Source: Curvibacter sp. (GTDB lineage: Bacteria; Pseudomonadota; Gammaproteobacteria; Burkholderiales; Burkholderiaceae_C). From it: a DNA stretch of 64,000 nt. Where the stretch lies: contig REAW01000014.1 in NCBI GenBank assembly GCA_004293725.1, positions 1 to 64,000 on the forward strand, read 5' to 3'. The notes below the pieces were generated by a model. It did no database searches. It was given only the letters and a program-made list of their open reading frames with translations, and was not told the DNA's origin. Made by a program: the position numbers and the translations under genes. Numbering within the stretch: position 1 is the stretch's first letter; the number at the start of each line of letters is the position of its first letter. Positions 35,838-44,381 of this stretch are shown here, one piece after another.

Positions 35838-37970
35838 CTATTCCTTCCAATCTAGCAACCGTACTTTGAGGTGCTCGAACTCTTTGTCACTATCGAGGGT
35901 CTTTCGATTCGTTGAAAACGCCATCGTGGCCTGTGTCACGGAGGCGTCTGATGACGGAGACAACCATACCCAAACACGACGTTCCCTTACATACAGCATG
36001 GCAAATATGCCCACAATCAGCAAGGTACATCCGAGGTAAACCACTGTTTTCCCTGGTGCACGGGCCACCTGAAACACACTTGCCTGAACTTGCGTGAAAT
36101 CTGCGAGGGTCAGCACCAGAGGTGCCGGGTACAGAGGTACATCGCTCAGTGCCAGCACGGCCTGCGTCATGAAGGCTTGGCCACGCGCATCGGCCGCAAA
36201 AGCGGGCAGTCCTGCTTGTTCACGCGCCACTTTTTCCAGCTCAAACAATACGCCGTTCAATATTCGCACCAGCACCTCACCTGCCTTACTCCGTTCAGAC
36301 TCCGGTACATTGGCTTCAATAAAGTCCGATATGGCCTGCAGTCCCGCAACAGCGGGAGCCTGCCCGCCCACTGACACACCAGCAAACAAGGCCAGCGCAC
36401 GCGTCGCTGATTCGCTCAACTGCGCTGAAAGTTCGGGACGTTTTCCATCGACCGCATTGGTAGCGTAGCGGCGCACAGCTTTGTCACGCAATGTGGGATT
36501 CGCGAGAGCTTGACTCAGACGCACAAAATCGTCCATGGAGCCGTTTTCATCTGCGGGGATTCGGATATAGCGGAAAGTATCCGCCGGTGTTTCCCGCATT
36601 CCCAACAAGAACACAGGAACCCCTTCGCCCATGTCCACTGGCAACATGTAGTTGTGGTACTCACGCGCCTGCCCCGCACCATCACGCAACTTGTACGTCA
36701 CGCTGGGTCCTACATTGCGCAGATGTTTTTGTTCTTTTGTTTTGTTGGCTGCTCCCATTTTCTCCTTCATGGCATCGCGCAAATCGACCTTGCGCACATC
36801 AATGCCATCGGCAGGGTTGCCGCCAAAATTTTCGACGTTGATCACGCGCAGACCGGTGTACTCCACCGTTAGTTGGTCACCAGGTGCTCCGGCCTCATTG
36901 GTCAATTGCGAGCTACCGCCAACGATCCCTTGAAGATCAAACGGCTGGGTGCGCCCGGTCAGCGACTGGGCACGTAAGCGGAGGCTTGAACCGCCGTCGT
37001 CAAAACTGCTTTGGAAGATCTCGATTCCACGGTGTTTAACCGGATGATTGACCTCGGTGCGCGCTTCGATTTTCTCACCTGTCAGTTTGTCATGGATGAC
37101 GATATCGCTGGCGAACAGTTTGGGCATTCCTGTTGAGTAGTACTCGACAATAAACTTCTTGAGCTCGATGGCGAAAGGCAAGTCCTGCAGCAACACACCA
37201 TCGGATTGGTTCAGGATCGCAGTGCTGGACTGGGTCCCCTCTGCGACCAGCAAATTGCCGCGGAACGTTGGATTTCGCTCGCTCAGTCGATGCTGCTCCG
37301 GCACATCGGCGATCAAACCTCCGCCTTTGTAGACCTGCTTGTCCGCAAACAGCATTTGCGCGCGTACGATCAGGTCCCCGTCAAGCAGACCGCCCAAACA
37401 CACAAGTACGATCGCGCTGTGTGCAGCGATGTAACCCAGCTTGTTGGTAGCACCTGCTTTGGCAGCCACCATCCAGCCGACGCCTTGGGACGTCTCACGG
37501 CGCTGTAACTTTACCCGCCAGCCACCGCTGACGAGCACATTGCCAATGCGGTGCGCAGCAGGCTCTGCGGCCCCTGCTAGAACCCCCTGTGCACGCTGCC
37601 CAAATGCCTGCAGGCTTTGTTCGCGTATGTTTTCCTTGTAAGACCTCAGGTCGGTCAGTATCTTGGGTGTATTGCGGGCCACGCACAAAGAGGTGCTGGT
37701 CACCAGAAACGCCAGAATCAGCAAAAACCACCATGCGCTGTACACGCTGTACAAGCTGGCCATTCCAAACACTTCGGCCCAAAAAGGCCCAAACTGGTTC
37801 ACATAATTGTTCAGGGGCTCATGCTGCTTGAGCACGGTACCAATAACCGAAGCTATGCAAATCACCGTCAGCAACGATATGGAGAATCGCATAGACGACA
37901 ACAATTCGACCGCGGAGCGCCACGCTCTCGAACCCGAATTCAACACAAGACCCTGGGTGGAAACTGTCAT
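35838..37970 (-). CDS. resB: cytochrome c biogenesis protein ResB (CcsB)
   Basis: Partner of CcsA in heme export and ligation to apocytochromes c. 710 residues. Several N-terminal membrane helices (FSISLLTVICIASVIGTVL, WWFLLILAFLVTSTSLCVARNTP), a large periplasmic domain (about residues 220-630), and a last helix (VYLGCTLLIVGIFAMLYVRERRVWVW). It lies between the cytochrome c4 gene and ccsA. Confidence 0.95.
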   Translation of the reverse strand: MTVSTQGLVLNSGSRAWRSAVELLSSMRFSISLLTVICIASVIGTVLKQHEPLNNYVNQFGPFWAEVFGMASLYSVYSAWWFLLILAFLVTSTSLCVARNTPKILTDLRSYKENIREQSLQAFGQRAQGVLAGAAEPAAHRIGNVLVSGGWRVKLQRRETSQGVGWMVAAKAGATNKLGYIAAHSAIVLVCLGGLLDGDLIVRAQMLFADKQVYKGGGLIADVPEQHRLSERNPTFRGNLLVAEGTQSSTAILNQSDGVLLQDLPFAIELKKFIVEYYSTGMPKLFASDIVIHDKLTGEKIEARTEVNHPVKHRGIEIFQSSFDDGGSSLRLRAQSLTGRTQPFDLQGIVGGSSQLTNEAGAPGDQLTVEYTGLRVINVENFGGNPADGIDVRKVDLRDAMKEKMGAANKTKEQKHLRNVGPSVTYKLRDGAGQAREYHNYMLPVDMGEGVPVFLLGMRETPADTFRYIRIPADENGSMDDFVRLSQALANPTLRDKAVRRYATNAVDGKRPELSAQLSESATRALALFAGVSVGGQAPAVAGLQAISDFIEANVPESERSKAGEVLVRILNGVLFELEKVAREQAGLPAFAADARGQAFMTQAVLALSDVPLYPAPLVLTLADFTQVQASVFQVARAPGKTVVYLGCTLLIVGIFAMLYVRERRVWVWLSPSSDASVTQATMAFSTNRKTLDSDKEFEHLKVRLLDWKE

Positions 37971-37986
37971 GAAAGGCCGTAGAAAT

Positions 37987-38020
37987 TAAAAAAGGCAGGC
38001 CATCATGGGATGGTCCCGCC
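37987..38020 (-). terminator. terminator after the cytochrome c4 gene
   Basis: On the minus strand GGCGGGACCATC pairs with GATGGCCTGCC (one bulge), followed by TTTTTT. It sits between the cytochrome c4 stop and the resB start and separates the two transcripts. Confidence 0.7.
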
Positions 38021-38079
38021 TCTTGGATTGGTCTTGTTCCGATTGGTTCCGTAGAACCTATTTGCAACGAAAAAAAGGA

Positions 38080-38718
38080 TCAGCGCAGGCCGGCGATGTA
38101 ATCCGCAACAGCCTTGATTTCGCGGTCATTCATCTTGGCAGCAATTTGGCTCATCTGCAGATTGTTGTTCCGCACACCATCACGAAACGCTACCAACTGG
38201 CTGATGGAGTAGTCAGCATGCTGCCCGCTCAAGCGCGGGTATTGAGAAGGAATGCCGGCACCGTTGGGGCTATGGCAACCCGCGCATGCAGGCACTTGGC
38301 GGTCAGCAATTCCGCCCCGGTAGATGCGCTCACCCAAAGACACCAATGCTTTTTCTTTGGCAAAGCCAGGCTTGGCTTTTTGAGATGCCAACCAATATGA
38401 AATATTCTTCATGTCTGCGTCAGACAATGAGGACGCAAAGCCCTTCATCACCGCGTTGTTGCGCTTGTCAGACTTGAATTCCTGGAGTTGCTTTACCAAG
38501 TACTCTGGGTGCTGTTGCGATAGCTTGGGGTAAGCAGGAGAACCTGCATTGCCGTCCGCGCCATGGCAGGATGCGCAAAGGGCGGCGTAACTCGCCTCGC
38601 CCTTCACCAAGTCTGGCTTAGCGGCTTTGGCGACCTCTGGTTTGGCGCCCTCTGCGAAAGAAGACGCTGAGAAAACCGCGAACGAGGTCGCAAGGAGCAG
38701 GTGTGCAATCAACTTCAT
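38080..38718 (-). CDS. diheme cytochrome c4
   Basis: Periplasmic or membrane-attached electron carrier. 212 residues from the ATG at 38716-38718 (MKLIAHLLLATSFAVFSASSFAEG, a clear signal peptide); an upstream start gives eight extra residues. Two c-type heme sites, CASCH and CAGCH, lie in two similar halves, each with a later Met ligand region (MKGFASSLSDADMKNISYWLASQ; MSQIAAKMNDREIKAVADYIAGL). This is the cytochrome c4 plan. It is next to resB-ccsA, which makes holocytochromes. Confidence 0.95.
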   Translation of the reverse strand: MKLIAHLLLATSFAVFSASSFAEGAKPEVAKAAKPDLVKGEASYAALCASCHGADGNAGSPAYPKLSQQHPEYLVKQLQEFKSDKRNNAVMKGFASSLSDADMKNISYWLASQKAKPGFAKEKALVSLGERIYRGGIADRQVPACAGCHSPNGAGIPSQYPRLSGQHADYSISQLVAFRDGVRNNNLQMSQIAAKMNDREIKAVADYIAGLR

Positions 38719-38788
38719 AGGAATGTTGTGTCTGGTGAGCAAAACAGCGCCATTCTACAATGCGACTCTGGGTTTACCTTCACAATCA

Positions 38789-39517
38789 ATGACCAATACA
38801 CCAAACCCACGCGCCACCAGCGCCGTTACCCCCCCTGCTGCGCTTGAGAAATCCGCTGAAACGGTGGCCTTGGGGTGGTTGCACACGGCCCGCTTTCTCA
38901 CAACGGCGCCTCAACTGCATTTTTTACCCGAGTTGGACGTACCGGAAATTGCATTTGTAGGTCGCTCCAATGCGGGTAAATCGACCTGCATCAACATCTT
39001 GACGCAGCAAAAACAGCTTGCCTTTGCCTCCAAGAAGCCGGGTCGCACCCAACACATCAACCTGTTTGCCCTGGGCAAACAAGGCCAGACAGACGCAGTA
39101 CTGACCGATTTGCCAGGCTATGGGTACGCGGCAGTGCCTAAGCAAGACAAAATCCGTTGGCAGCAAGTCATGGCCAACTACTTGGTTACGCGGAAAAACC
39201 TGCATGCCATCGTGCTCATGTGCGATCCCCGTCACGGCATGACCGAGCTGGATGAAATCCTGCTCGACGTGATCCGACCACGGGTTCAGGAGGGCTTGAA
39301 ATTCCTGATTATTCTTACCAAAGCAGACAAACTCACGCGCAGCGAACAAGCGAAAATTTTGTCCATTACCAAGCTGCAAGCGGGAGGCGGTGAAGTGATG
39401 CTGTTTTCTGCACCCAAACGCCAAGGGATCGAAGAAGTTGCGAAGCTACTATGGAATTGGGCACACCCCGAAGGCGCCTCCAGCGCATTGCCCGCTGACA
39501 AGGCCCCAGCGGCCTAG
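38789..39517 (+). CDS. engB: ribosome biogenesis GTP-binding protein EngB (YihA)
   Basis: Essential GTPase of 50S subunit assembly. 242 residues from the ATG at 38789. G1 GRSNAGKST, G2 region KPGRTQHINLF, G3 DLPGYGYA, G4 TKAD and G5 FSAPKRQG are all in place. It is divergent from the cytochrome c4 gene and its stop overlaps the stop of the acyltransferase gene on the other strand. Confidence 0.96.
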   Translation: MTNTPNPRATSAVTPPAALEKSAETVALGWLHTARFLTTAPQLHFLPELDVPEIAFVGRSNAGKSTCINILTQQKQLAFASKKPGRTQHINLFALGKQGQTDAVLTDLPGYGYAAVPKQDKIRWQQVMANYLVTRKNLHAIVLMCDPRHGMTELDEILLDVIRPRVQEGLKFLIILTKADKLTRSEQAKILSITKLQAGGGEVMLFSAPKRQGIEEVAKLLWNWAHPEGASSALPADKAPAA

Positions 39518-40380
39518 TAAGGTGGTTTTTCGCCGTTTGGCCGGTCTTTGAATCGTTTGTGTACCCAGTAGTACTGGGATGGCATAGGGTCAATGTAGGA
39601 CTGCAATTCCCGGTTCATGCGCCGGGTGTCCGCTTCCATGTCATCGCTTGGGAAGTCTTGCCAAACGGGCAGAACTTCAATTGTGTAGCCCTGTGGTGTC
39701 AGGCGGGCCACTATGGGCACCACCTGCGCGCGCCCCAACTTCGCAAAACGCGAAAGGGAGGGAACCGTGGCGGCCGATACGCCATAAAAAGGCACAAACA
39801 ACGATTCAGACGGATCGAAATTCATATCCGGCAAGAGGTACAAAGGCGCACCACGGCGCACCGCCGCCACAATGGGCTTGGCACCATCAAGCCGCGACAC
39901 CATCTCAGGCTGCCCAAAGCGCTGCCGCCCGGCTAATACCCAAGCATCTACAGCGGCGTTGAGCTGGGGCGAGTAGATGGTGGAAAAACGTCGTGGCACT
40001 TGCTGGGTTAGGGCCGTCCAAGCCGCATCCAGACCCATAAAGTGGGGAGCGAACAATACGGTAGGCGCATTACCTGCCAATACATCCAAAGCCCCAACCA
40101 ACTGCAGACGCGCCCGCAACACCGAAGGCGGGGCATGCCACAGCCACCCCCTATCCAACCAGGATTGGGCAAAGTGCACAAAAGTCAACACACTTTGGCG
40201 TCGTTGCTTCCACGCATCCCACTGCGGAAAACACTTGGCGAGGTTGGTCTGCACCACGCGCCGACGAGAAGGCACCCCGATGTACAGCAAAAACCCAAGC
40301 AACCATCCCAGCCCTCGCAACAAAGGCAAGGGCAGCATTCCAAGCCACACCAGTAGTTTCAGCATCCAACGACTCATCAT
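39514..40380 (-). CDS. LpxL/HtrB-family lipid A acyltransferase
   Basis: Inner-membrane acyltransferase of lipid A or a related lipid. 288 residues: N-terminal membrane segment, the H-X4-D motif in APHFMGLDAAW near residue 114, and the C-terminal SQYYWVHKRFKDRP typical of LpxL/LpxM. It overlaps the upstream paralogue by four bases, so the two probably add successive secondary acyl chains; which chain cannot be told. Confidence 0.88.
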   Translation of the reverse strand: MMSRWMLKLLVWLGMLPLPLLRGLGWLLGFLLYIGVPSRRRVVQTNLAKCFPQWDAWKQRRQSVLTFVHFAQSWLDRGWLWHAPPSVLRARLQLVGALDVLAGNAPTVLFAPHFMGLDAAWTALTQQVPRRFSTIYSPQLNAAVDAWVLAGRQRFGQPEMVSRLDGAKPIVAAVRRGAPLYLLPDMNFDPSESLFVPFYGVSAATVPSLSRFAKLGRAQVVPIVARLTPQGYTIEVLPVWQDFPSDDMEADTRRMNRELQSYIDPMPSQYYWVHKRFKDRPNGEKPPY

Positions 40381-41225
40381 TTACGCGCTGCCAATTCGTG
40401 GTTCACACGCGGGGCCTTATAGCGGGCGTAGCCCCATAAGTATTGCGTCGGGCATTGGCGGATCAACGATTCCATTGCGGCGTTGATCTGGCCTGCGGCC
40501 TCTGTCAGATCCGCGCGCAAAGGTTCGCTCAGCGGCTGCACATGTACGGTGTAGCCCCGCCCCAGCGGCAGGCGCTCACCCCAGGCCAGCAACACGGTGG
40601 CGCCACTTTGGGCAGCAAGCCGCGCGGACAAGGTCATGGTGTAGGCATCTTTACCAAAGAATGGGGCCCACACACCCTGGGACTGGGGTGGCACTTGGTC
40701 CGGAAGCAAGCCGACGCAATGACCGGCCTTGAGCGCCTTGAGCATTTGCTTAACCCCTGCTAGCGTGGTGGGCGCGGTTGCGATGCCGGGTCTGGCCCGG
40801 CTGAGCGTGACCAAACGTGCCAGCCATGCTTGCCGCGGCGGGCGAAACAACACCGTGATGGGTTGCCCTTGCAGACCGAACGCTTGGGCATAGGCTTGCG
40901 CCGTGATCTCAAAACAACCGAGATGGGGAGTCAAAAACACAACGCCTCGGCCTGCTTTCAGCGCAGCCACTACATGCTCACGCCCTTGCCATTCAATCCG
41001 CGCCTCCACTCCCAGCCACAACTTCGGCAATTCGGCGACAAGCCGCCCGGAATGCCCCACCGCGATGCGGCGCTGTGTAGCAGTCAAACCTGCTTGGCAC
41101 GCATTGGCAACAAAACGTCGCCGATAGGTCGGAGACAACAGAAATGCCAACCACCCCAAGCTCCAGCCCAAGCCATGCAATAGCCACAGCGGCAAAAAAG
41201 ACAGTAACTTAAAAACCTGGAACAT
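40377..41225 (-). CDS. LpxL/HtrB-family lipid A acyltransferase (second copy)
   Basis: 282 residues, paralogous to the next gene. The motif TPHLGCFEI (H-X4-E, residues about 100-108) and the end TQYLWGYARYKAPR mark the family; the acidic residue of the motif is Glu here, Asp in its neighbour. First gene of a two-gene operon, divergent from metK. Confidence 0.88.
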   Translation of the reverse strand: MFQVFKLLSFLPLWLLHGLGWSLGWLAFLLSPTYRRRFVANACQAGLTATQRRIAVGHSGRLVAELPKLWLGVEARIEWQGREHVVAALKAGRGVVFLTPHLGCFEITAQAYAQAFGLQGQPITVLFRPPRQAWLARLVTLSRARPGIATAPTTLAGVKQMLKALKAGHCVGLLPDQVPPQSQGVWAPFFGKDAYTMTLSARLAAQSGATVLLAWGERLPLGRGYTVHVQPLSEPLRADLTEAAGQINAAMESLIRQCPTQYLWGYARYKAPRVNHELAARK

Positions 41226-41233
41226 GGGTGCGC

Positions 41234-41239
41234 TAAAAT
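41234..41239 (+). promoter_or_regulatory. candidate -10 box of metK
   Basis: TAAAAT, pointing to metK. A start about 41246 would make a leader of roughly 160 bases that begins exactly at the first stem of the structured leader. Confidence 0.4.
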
Positions 41240-41246
41240 TGGCTCT

Positions 41247-41400
41247 GTCGCTGAGTTACGGAACTACTTGCAGGGCGACTTTCACAATGGTTTGCCCCCC
41301 CAAGGCTCGCCATTGTGCCTCGTCAATTCTGGCGAATCTGCTAAAGCGTTCGCTGTAAGCTCCAAAGCCCAAGCAACGCGACTTGATGTTTATTTTGGAG
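41247..41400 (+). promoter_or_regulatory. structured metK leader with Shine-Dalgarno-masking hairpin
   Basis: Four successive stems are visible. P1: GTCGC (41247-41251) with GCGAC (41275-41279). P2: CACAATGG (41283-41290) with CCATTGTG (41310-41317). P3: GCGAA (41332-41336) with TTCGC (41349-41353). P4: CTCCAAA (41360-41366) with TTTGGAG (41394-41400), whose GGAG is the metK Shine-Dalgarno, with an inner CAAG/CTTG pair. An RNA like this in front of SAM synthetase suggests translational feedback, perhaps by SAM. I cannot match it to SAM or SAH riboswitch classes I know. Confidence 0.55.
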
Positions 41401-41407
41401 ATTAGCT

Positions 41408-42589
41408 ATGGCGAACGATTTTCTCTTTACTTCCGAGTCTGTTTCTGAAGGCCACCCCGACAAGGTTGCCGACCAGATTTCTGACGCAATCCTTGATGCG
41501 ATCTTCAAGCAGGATCCCAAGTCCCGCGTAGCAGCCGAGACGCTGACGAATACCGGGCTCGTCGTGTTGGCCGGTGAAATCACCACGAACGCCCACGTAG
41601 ACTACATCCAAGTTGCCCGTGACACCATCAAACGCATTGGCTACGACAACACCGACTACGGTATTGACTACAAAGGCTGCGCCGTACTGGTGGCCTATGA
41701 CAAACAGTCCAACGACATCGCCCAGGGCGTAGACCACGCATCTGATGACCACCTGAACACCGGCGCTGGTGACCAAGGCCTGATGTTTGGCTATGCCTGC
41801 GATGAGACGCCGGAGCTGATGCCCGCGCCCATTTACTACGCCCACCGCCTCATGGAACGCCAAGCGCAGCTGCGCAAAGACGGCCGCCTGCCTTTTTTGC
41901 GCCCCGACGCCAAGAGCCAGGTGACCATGCGTTATGTGGATGGCAAGCCCCACAGCATTGATACCGTGGTGTTGTCGACCCAACACAGCCCGGATCAGTC
42001 TGCGACCCAGCACAGCATGAAGGCTTCTTTTACCGAAGCCATCATAGAAGAAATCATCAAACCCGTGCTGCCCAAGGAATGGCTGCAAAACACCAAGTAC
42101 CTGATCAACCCCACCGGCCGCTTTGTTGTGGGCGGCCCCCAGGGTGACTGCGGTTTGACCGGCCGCAAAATCATTGTGGACACCTACGGTGGTGCCTGCC
42201 CGCACGGCGGTGGGGCCTTCTCTGGCAAAGACCCCTCCAAGGTGGACCGGTCTGCTGCCTACGCCGCGCGCTATGTGGCAAAGAACGTGGTGGCGGCCGG
42301 TCTGGCCAAGCAGTGTCAGGTTCAAGTGGCTTACGCCATCGGTGTGGCAAAACCGATGAACATTACGGTCTACACCGAAGGCACAGGCGTGATCCCAGAC
42401 GACAAGCTGTCCGCCATCGTGGCAGAAGTTTTTGACCTGCGTCCCAAGGGCATCATCCAGATGCTGGACCTGCTGCGCCCCATCTACGAAAAAACAGCGG
42501 CCTATGGCCACTTTGGTCGCGAAGAGCCCGAGTTCACCTGGGAACGCACCGACAAGACTGCCGCACTTCGCGCAGCCGCTGGCCTGTAA
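41408..42589 (+). CDS. metK: S-adenosylmethionine synthetase
   Basis: Makes SAM from methionine and ATP. 393 residues. N-terminal [57 protein letters not shown] and the [18 protein letters not shown] block are all present. The Shine-Dalgarno GGAG is seven bases before the ATG and is part of a hairpin. Confidence 0.98.
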   Translation: MANDFLFTSESVSEGHPDKVADQISDAILDAIFKQDPKSRVAAETLTNTGLVVLAGEITTNAHVDYIQVARDTIKRIGYDNTDYGIDYKGCAVLVAYDKQSNDIAQGVDHASDDHLNTGAGDQGLMFGYACDETPELMPAPIYYAHRLMERQAQLRKDGRLPFLRPDAKSQVTMRYVDGKPHSIDTVVLSTQHSPDQSATQHSMKASFTEAIIEEIIKPVLPKEWLQNTKYLINPTGRFVVGGPQGDCGLTGRKIIVDTYGGACPHGGGAFSGKDPSKVDRSAAYAARYVAKNVVAAGLAKQCQVQVAYAIGVAKPMNITVYTEGTGVIPDDKLSAIVAEVFDLRPKGIIQMLDLLRPIYEKTAAYGHFGREEPEFTWERTDKTAALRAAAGL

Positions 42590-42642
42590 CGCGGCCCTCT
42601 GCCAGCGGCGCATGTCTGCGCCGCTGGCACAATCCTCACCCG

Positions 42643-43884
42643 ATGAAACTCCAAACACAACGATTCATAGACCGCTGGGTTGGCCAAGTGCTGTGTGGCG
42701 TGGTATCGGCTTGGGTACGCTTCACAGGAATGTGGAGTGCCCCAGCCACCATCGACCGATCGGCCAAGAACATCTTGGTGATCTTGCTCTCGGAAATGGG
42801 GAGCATCGTGTTGGCGGGCCCCATGTTTGCCGAATTGCGTCGCAAGTACCCGCGTGCCGCCATCCACGTGCTGCAGCTCAAGAAGAACCAGGAAGTTTCC
42901 AAGCTCCTGCAGCTCACCGAGCCCGAAAACATGCACACACTGGACGACAGCAGTGGTGGCGCACTGATCCGCGATATCCTGGCGGTAAGTCTGCACATGC
43001 GCCGCATGGGCTTGGACGCAGTGATTGACTGTGAGTTGTTTTCCCGCGTGAGCGCCTTGCTTTCCTTCAGCACTGGTGCGCCGGTGCGTGCGGGGTTTAC
43101 CCCGCACACGCAGGAAGGTTTGTACCGCGGCAGCTTTATCAATCACGCAATTCCCTACAACCCGTACCAACACATCAGCAAACAGTTCCTGTCGCTGGTG
43201 GACGCACTGGAGTCTGCAGGCAGCGCACCGCGCAACAAGTCGGCACCTATCCGGCCGGTGCCAACAGACACCGAACTGTCCGTCAAGTTCAGTCCAACCG
43301 AACTGGAGGCCTACCGCGCCAAGGTGCAAAGTGACCACCCTGTCACCACCGACCAGCCCTTGGTGTTGATGTATGCCGGTGGCGGCATCCTGCCGGAGCG
43401 GGCCTGGCCCGCGGCGCACTATGCGCGGGTGGCCCAGGGCCTGTGTGCCGCGGGCTTTGCCGTGGGACTGATTGGCCTGAAGGACGACGCACAACTCGCC
43501 AAAGATTTGAAAGCCCAGGTCGGCAGCGAAGCCTGCCTGGACCTAACCGGCTACACCAAGAGCATCCGCGAGCTGTTGATGCTGTTCCATGCATCCGAGC
43601 TGCTCATCACCAACGACGGTGGCCCCGGCCACTTTGCCACGGTTACACCGATCCAGACCATGGTTTTTTTTGGGCCTGAGACGGGCAAACTCTATGGCCC
43701 ACTGGGCACACGGAACGTGGTGCTGGAAAGCGGCATTGCTTGCTCACCTTGCCTGTCGGCCTATAACCACCGCCTGACGTTTTGCGATGGGGACAACCAA
43801 TGCCTCAAGCGCATTGCACCCGACCCCGTGCTGGACCAAGCCTTGACCTATCTGCGAACCCGCTCCGGGACGCCCAGCGCATGA
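42643..43884 (+). CDS. glycosyltransferase family 9 (heptosyltransferase-like)
   Basis: 413 residues. Two Rossmann-like halves; NILVILLSEMGSIVLAGPMFAELRRKYP near residue 43 is the N-terminal acceptor part, and GGGILPERAWPAAHYARVAQGL plus TNDGGPGHFATVTPIQTMVFFGPE is the donor-binding end of GT9 enzymes. Several Cys in ACSPCLSAYNHRLTFCDGDNQC recall the GT9 proteins of surface-glycan clusters. It overlaps the GtrA-like gene by four bases, so the three genes 42643-46154 look like one operon for glycolipid or LPS modification. Confidence 0.88.
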   Translation: MKLQTQRFIDRWVGQVLCGVVSAWVRFTGMWSAPATIDRSAKNILVILLSEMGSIVLAGPMFAELRRKYPRAAIHVLQLKKNQEVSKLLQLTEPENMHTLDDSSGGALIRDILAVSLHMRRMGLDAVIDCELFSRVSALLSFSTGAPVRAGFTPHTQEGLYRGSFINHAIPYNPYQHISKQFLSLVDALESAGSAPRNKSAPIRPVPTDTELSVKFSPTELEAYRAKVQSDHPVTTDQPLVLMYAGGGILPERAWPAAHYARVAQGLCAAGFAVGLIGLKDDAQLAKDLKAQVGSEACLDLTGYTKSIRELLMLFHASELLITNDGGPGHFATVTPIQTMVFFGPETGKLYGPLGTRNVVLESGIACSPCLSAYNHRLTFCDGDNQCLKRIAPDPVLDQALTYLRTRSGTPSA

Positions 43885-44372
43885 GCCACATGAACGGATT
43901 GCAGCGCACTACGCTGTGGGCGCTGGGCCTGTTGGAGCGCTACCGCTTTATCAAGTTCGGCATCGTGGGGGCCAGCGGCGTGGTGGTCAACCTGACGGTG
44001 CTGTACCTGGGCCACGAGTACCTGTTCAACACGATTGAGGCCGGGTACAAAAAACCCTATTTCTCGTTGGCGCTGGCCATAGCATTGGCCACCCTGAACA
44101 ACTTCACCTGGAACCGCCTGTGGACCTGGGCCGACCGCGTCAAGACCCTGGAAGCCGGTGAAATGAAACCCGTCAGCCTTCGTTTGCTGGGCATGGAGTT
44201 TGGCCAATACGTTACCGCCACTGGATTTGGCAGCGGACTTCAGTATGTGCTGTCTCTGCTGCTCACAGGCAGCATGGACTACCGCGTCGCCAACGTCATT
44301 GCCATCATTGCGGCCAGCGTGAGTAATTTTTTGGCCAATGACCGCTGGACCTTCAAGCGCCCTAAAAACTGA
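43881..44372 (+). CDS. GtrA-family membrane protein
   Basis: 163 residues with four membrane segments. FIKFGIVGASGVVVNLTVLYLGHEYL, FTWNRLWTW and VSNFLANDRWTFK are GtrA hallmarks. GtrA-like proteins flip polyprenyl-linked sugars across the inner membrane. The ATG overlaps the stop of the GT9 gene; the ArnT-like gene follows after 9 bases. Confidence 0.88.
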   Translation: MSHMNGLQRTTLWALGLLERYRFIKFGIVGASGVVVNLTVLYLGHEYLFNTIEAGYKKPYFSLALAIALATLNNFTWNRLWTWADRVKTLEAGEMKPVSLRLLGMEFGQYVTATGFGSGLQYVLSLLLTGSMDYRVANVIAIIAASVSNFLANDRWTFKRPKN

Positions 44373-44381
44373 GCAACACCC

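Noticed and set aside
37987-38020. Hairpin near the resB start as a resB operator
   Set aside because: On the minus strand it ends in TTTTTT, so a terminator of the cytochrome c4 transcript explains it better.
41247-41400. Known SAM-II, SAM-V, SAM/SAH or SAH riboswitch in front of metK
   Set aside because: I looked for their conserved core motifs from memory and did not see them; reported as an unassigned leader instead.
41402-42658. Long minus-strand frame (418 codons) opposite metK
   Set aside because: Shadow of the high third-position GC of metK; His/Gly-rich nonsense with no motif.
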